Shown in pieces: positions 62,062 through 64,000 of a stretch of 64,000 nucleotides of DNA. The notes beneath the pieces are model-generated. The model made no database searches. It saw nothing but the letters and a program-made list of their open reading frames with translations, and was not told the DNA's origin. Position 1 is the first letter of the stretch. Each line of letters begins with the position of its first letter. The stretch comes from Bacteriovoracaceae bacterium UBA7317 (GTDB lineage: Bacteria; Bdellovibrionota; Bacteriovoracia; Bacteriovoracales; Bacteriovoracaceae), in contig DKQD01000120.1 of the NCBI GenBank assembly GCA_002474345.1, positions 1-64,000 of the forward strand, read 5' to 3'. Position numbers and translations under genes: made by a program.

Positions 62062-63014
62062 TGAATAAGCTGATTAGCTGAAGACCCTGGCTTGAGCTCT
62101 TTAAAAATCATTGCCACAGCATTATGGCTGTGGAGTGATTCAAAGTGCTCAACCTTAGCTTCCCAATAAAGAATATCTTCAACACTATCTAAAATTGCTG
62201 AAAGTCTTCGAGAAGCGTGCTCAACAAACATTGGGTTTTCCCCATTTAAAATTGCAAACGCTTGTTCATCTAGCCGCTTCACCATGCTTTGGGTTTCTGT
62301 TGGAAGGGCTACTTTCAGAAGATCAATAACTTTTTCAATAGTAATATCACTCTCATAGTCATAATGAACGGAAACGCTGGCTTTTGACCTTTGACTGTGG
62401 GCCGTTGCGATCCCATTGCCTTCCTTTGTCTTCCCAAGGCGGTAATCTTCTTCATACTGCTTCGCCATCGAAAGGCTGCAAGGACATGTTGAAGAATATT
62501 CATAGCCAACTTTCAAAACCATAGAGATTTTTCCCAATGAATCTTCTTCGGCTTTAATTGTCACGGGATAGTACTGCCAGCCCCATAAATCACTTTTTAG
62601 AGACTTTTGCTTCATGGGAAAATCAAAACTAATCTCTAGGTTTGCTTTACTGATAAGGTCTTCGTGAGGCTCATCTCGCAAATCTTTCCTAAACCTTGAA
62701 AGGGTGTTTTTGAAAAACGTTTTATCCATGGGCCCTTTCATGGCCTCTTCCTGAAGGATCGAGCAGAAACGGCTCATATTCACACCATTTTTACCAGGTG
62801 CGAGCTCAACAAACATTGATGCTTCCGCATTGTGACCCACCAAGCCGTTTTCACCTTTGGACTGTATTGGTAAACGAAACCTCTCAATTCCTACATAAGG
62901 TATCCTAACAGCATTTTTAGCAGGCAATTTTTGGAAGTCGTTTAGCCCACTTTCATCTTTGACAGAGCACCCTAAAATATCTTTCGCCTTTGTTGTAAGG
63001 TTATCAGGAAGCAT
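62058..63014 (-). CDS. folE2: GTP cyclohydrolase FolE2 (type IB)
   Basis: A 318-aa enzyme converting GTP to dihydroneopterin triphosphate, first step to folate and to the queuosine precursor preQ0. Hallmarks: YVGIERFRLPI, GHNAEASMFVELAPGKNGVNMSRF, YEYSSTCPCSLSMAKQY with the metal/active-site Cys, and TAHSQRSKASVSVHY. FolE2 works with metals other than zinc and is often made under zinc limitation, but no Zur box was recognised. GGGGTG precedes the ATG. No folate or que gene is adjacent; pterin dehydratase and the queuosine mannosyltransferase homologue are elsewhere in the window. Confidence 0.95.
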   Translation of the reverse strand: MLPDNLTTKAKDILGCSVKDESGLNDFQKLPAKNAVRIPYVGIERFRLPIQSKGENGLVGHNAEASMFVELAPGKNGVNMSRFCSILQEEAMKGPMDKTFFKNTLSRFRKDLRDEPHEDLISKANLEISFDFPMKQKSLKSDLWGWQYYPVTIKAEEDSLGKISMVLKVGYEYSSTCPCSLSMAKQYEEDYRLGKTKEGNGIATAHSQRSKASVSVHYDYESDITIEKVIDLLKVALPTETQSMVKRLDEQAFAILNGENPMFVEHASRRLSAILDSVEDILYWEAKVEHFESLHSHNAVAMIFKELKPGSSANQLIH

Positions 63015-63229
63015 TTCTTTTCACCCCATATAATAAAATCAATAAATATTAAAAAATGTAAAGATGAGGTTTTACCTTAAGAAAACCATAACGACAAAGT
63101 TTTCAATAAAATTATCTGATTTAAGGGACTTAAAAAATGTGATTATAGCTTAGACAATAGAGAAATCAGGTATTTGAGCTTGTTTTGTCTTTAGAATTTA
63201 GGAGCCTAAACAATGTTAGGGTTAAAGGA

Positions 63230-63631
63230 TTAAATGGCCACTTTCTCTAACTCCCACGTACAATGATCATCCACGACGCTCTTCCACACAGATTCAATGT
63301 CAACTCCAAAGCATTCTTTTAGTCTTGAAACAGTCCAATCCTCAGTCTCCACGCTCTCAACATTCTCAACTTCTATTCGAGAAAACGGGCTATCAATTGT
63401 TAAATAGAACTCATTCTTTTTATCTTTAAAATCTAAAATCCTCATCCACTGATTTCCACTTCTTTCAATAAAACGATTTGTTCTAATTTTTAAATAAAGC
63501 CTATTGTATCTAGAGTCTTTCATCTCTTCTAAAAGCAAATTAATATAAACAACGACATTATCTCCAAGTTTATTGGAAAAAACCGCTTGCAACTCTCCCT
63601 CAATCTCTTGATTTGTCATTGACCTTTTCAC
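63230..63631 (-). CDS. Hypothetical protein
   Basis: A 133-aa protein of mixed helix and strand, without signal peptide or recognised domain. The start is set at GTG, 5 bp behind AAGAGGAG; an earlier TTG has no ribosome site. Notable segments are NRLYLKIRTNRFIERSG and a Trp-containing C-terminus (ESVWKSVVDDHCTWELEK). It lies about 215 bp from folE2 in the same direction. Function unknown. Confidence 0.65.
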   Translation of the reverse strand: MKRSMTNQEIEGELQAVFSNKLGDNVVVYINLLLEEMKDSRYNRLYLKIRTNRFIERSGNQWMRILDFKDKKNEFYLTIDSPFSRIEVENVESVETEDWTVSRLKECFGVDIESVWKSVVDDHCTWELEKVAI

Positions 63632-64000
63632 GTGTGCTCCTCTTCTTGACTGCAAGAACCCAAGTCTGAAAAAATACTGCCTTTAAAACAGCTACTTACC
63701 TAAATCTTAAGTGATAAAGACTTAAAATCAGTGTCTTTTTCCAAATTACGGTCTCAGCAAAGTTCCTCTATTCGATATTTCAATATTTTAAGAAGAAAAC
63801 CTTAAGGTAGAAATGGTAAAATTGCTTGAGTATGAGTAATTCTTAATAGTCCAAGGACCTCATCCAAATAAATTTCATTTTGAAAGAAGCGGAGTTAATG
63901 TTGAGAAAAATTATTCAAAGAGAACCTTTTTTTATAGTATTCCTTCATTCTCTTTAAATGAACCGAATAAAAAATTCCATTCATCAAGTGGCCTTTTTCC
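63632..64000. other. Right edge: intergenic DNA, possible gene end entering from the right
   Basis: No clear gene. On the minus strand two frames stay open from the window edge, one to 63932 (22 codons) and one to 63895 (34 codons); either could be the 3' end of a leftward gene lying mainly beyond the window. On the plus strand an ATG at 63958 is open to the edge but has no ribosome site. These cannot be told apart here. Confidence 0.3.

Noticed and set aside
1-64000. tRNA, rRNA, riboswitch, insertion sequence or prophage.
   Set aside because: No T-loop-like GGTTCGA with cloverleaf arms, no transposase or integrase, and no long inverted repeat was seen by eye; a covariance search was not possible.

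Overview
The window is 64 kb of AT-rich (by eye about 35% GC), densely coding DNA from a Gram-negative bacterium. Signal peptides, lipoprotein signals, large membrane sensor kinases and Shine-Dalgarno sites are common, and TTG or GTG starts are frequent. Three things point to Bdellovibrionota, most likely Bacteriovoracales: a TIGR02147-family protein (mostly known from Bdellovibrio-like bacteria and Fibrobacter), many secreted enzymes of unknown target, and a sphingolipid desaturase (sphingophosphonolipids are reported from Bacteriovorax stolpii). This placement is an inference. I saw no rRNA, tRNA, CRISPR, insertion sequence or prophage.

Layout. 0-5.6 kb: class III nucleotidyl cyclase with a duplicated sensor module, a HutG-like ureohydrolase, a RamB/ScfR-type regulator, and divergent from it a truncated malate-synthase-like protein behind a clear sigma-70 promoter. 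5.7-11 kb: leftward block of pterin dehydratase, SUKH protein, a secreted transglutaminase-elicitor-like protein without its Cys, an ankyrin lipoprotein and a secreted phospholipase D; it resembles effector/immunity gene pairs. 11-20 kb: small secreted proteins, a eukaryote-like dihydroceramide desaturase, an alanine/glycine symporter, and a cyclic-nucleotide-binding protein coupled to a flavin monooxygenase. 17.5-25 kb: two CheA-derived membrane kinases either side of BetA and a small DUF2103-like gene that seems to start at ATT. 25-45 kb: FecR protein, penicillin-acylase homologue with Thr at the nucleophile position, Na/Pi symporter, gamma-carbonic-anhydrase-like protein, DUF3604 protein, AEC carrier, oligopeptidase B behind a septoil-knot-type repeat protein, RarA, a CheY protein and an acyl-CoA synthetase. 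45-49 kb: two convergent secreted transglutaminase-elicitor-family enzymes. 49-59.4 kb: a signalling island with CheY, a double-HPt CheA-like kinase and a degenerate histidine kinase in one operon, and a divergent 7TMR-DISM double-HPt kinase. 59.5-64 kb: a queuosine-tRNA mannosyltransferase homologue, three tiny lipoproteins missed by length-limited gene finding, a lipocalin, FolE2 and a hypothetical gene.

Themes. Signalling: four paralogous CheA-type kinases, two CheY proteins, a cyclase and a cyclic-nucleotide-binding protein form a large phosphorelay/second-messenger set. Envelope and secretion: phospholipase D, transglutaminase-like proteins, desaturase, lipocalin and mini-lipoproteins suit a bacterium that attacks or remodels envelopes. 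Pterin/7-deazaguanine: FolE2, pterin carbinolamine dehydratase and the queuosine mannosyltransferase homologue touch the same GTP-derived chemistry. Several proteins keep a family fold but appear to have lost catalytic residues.
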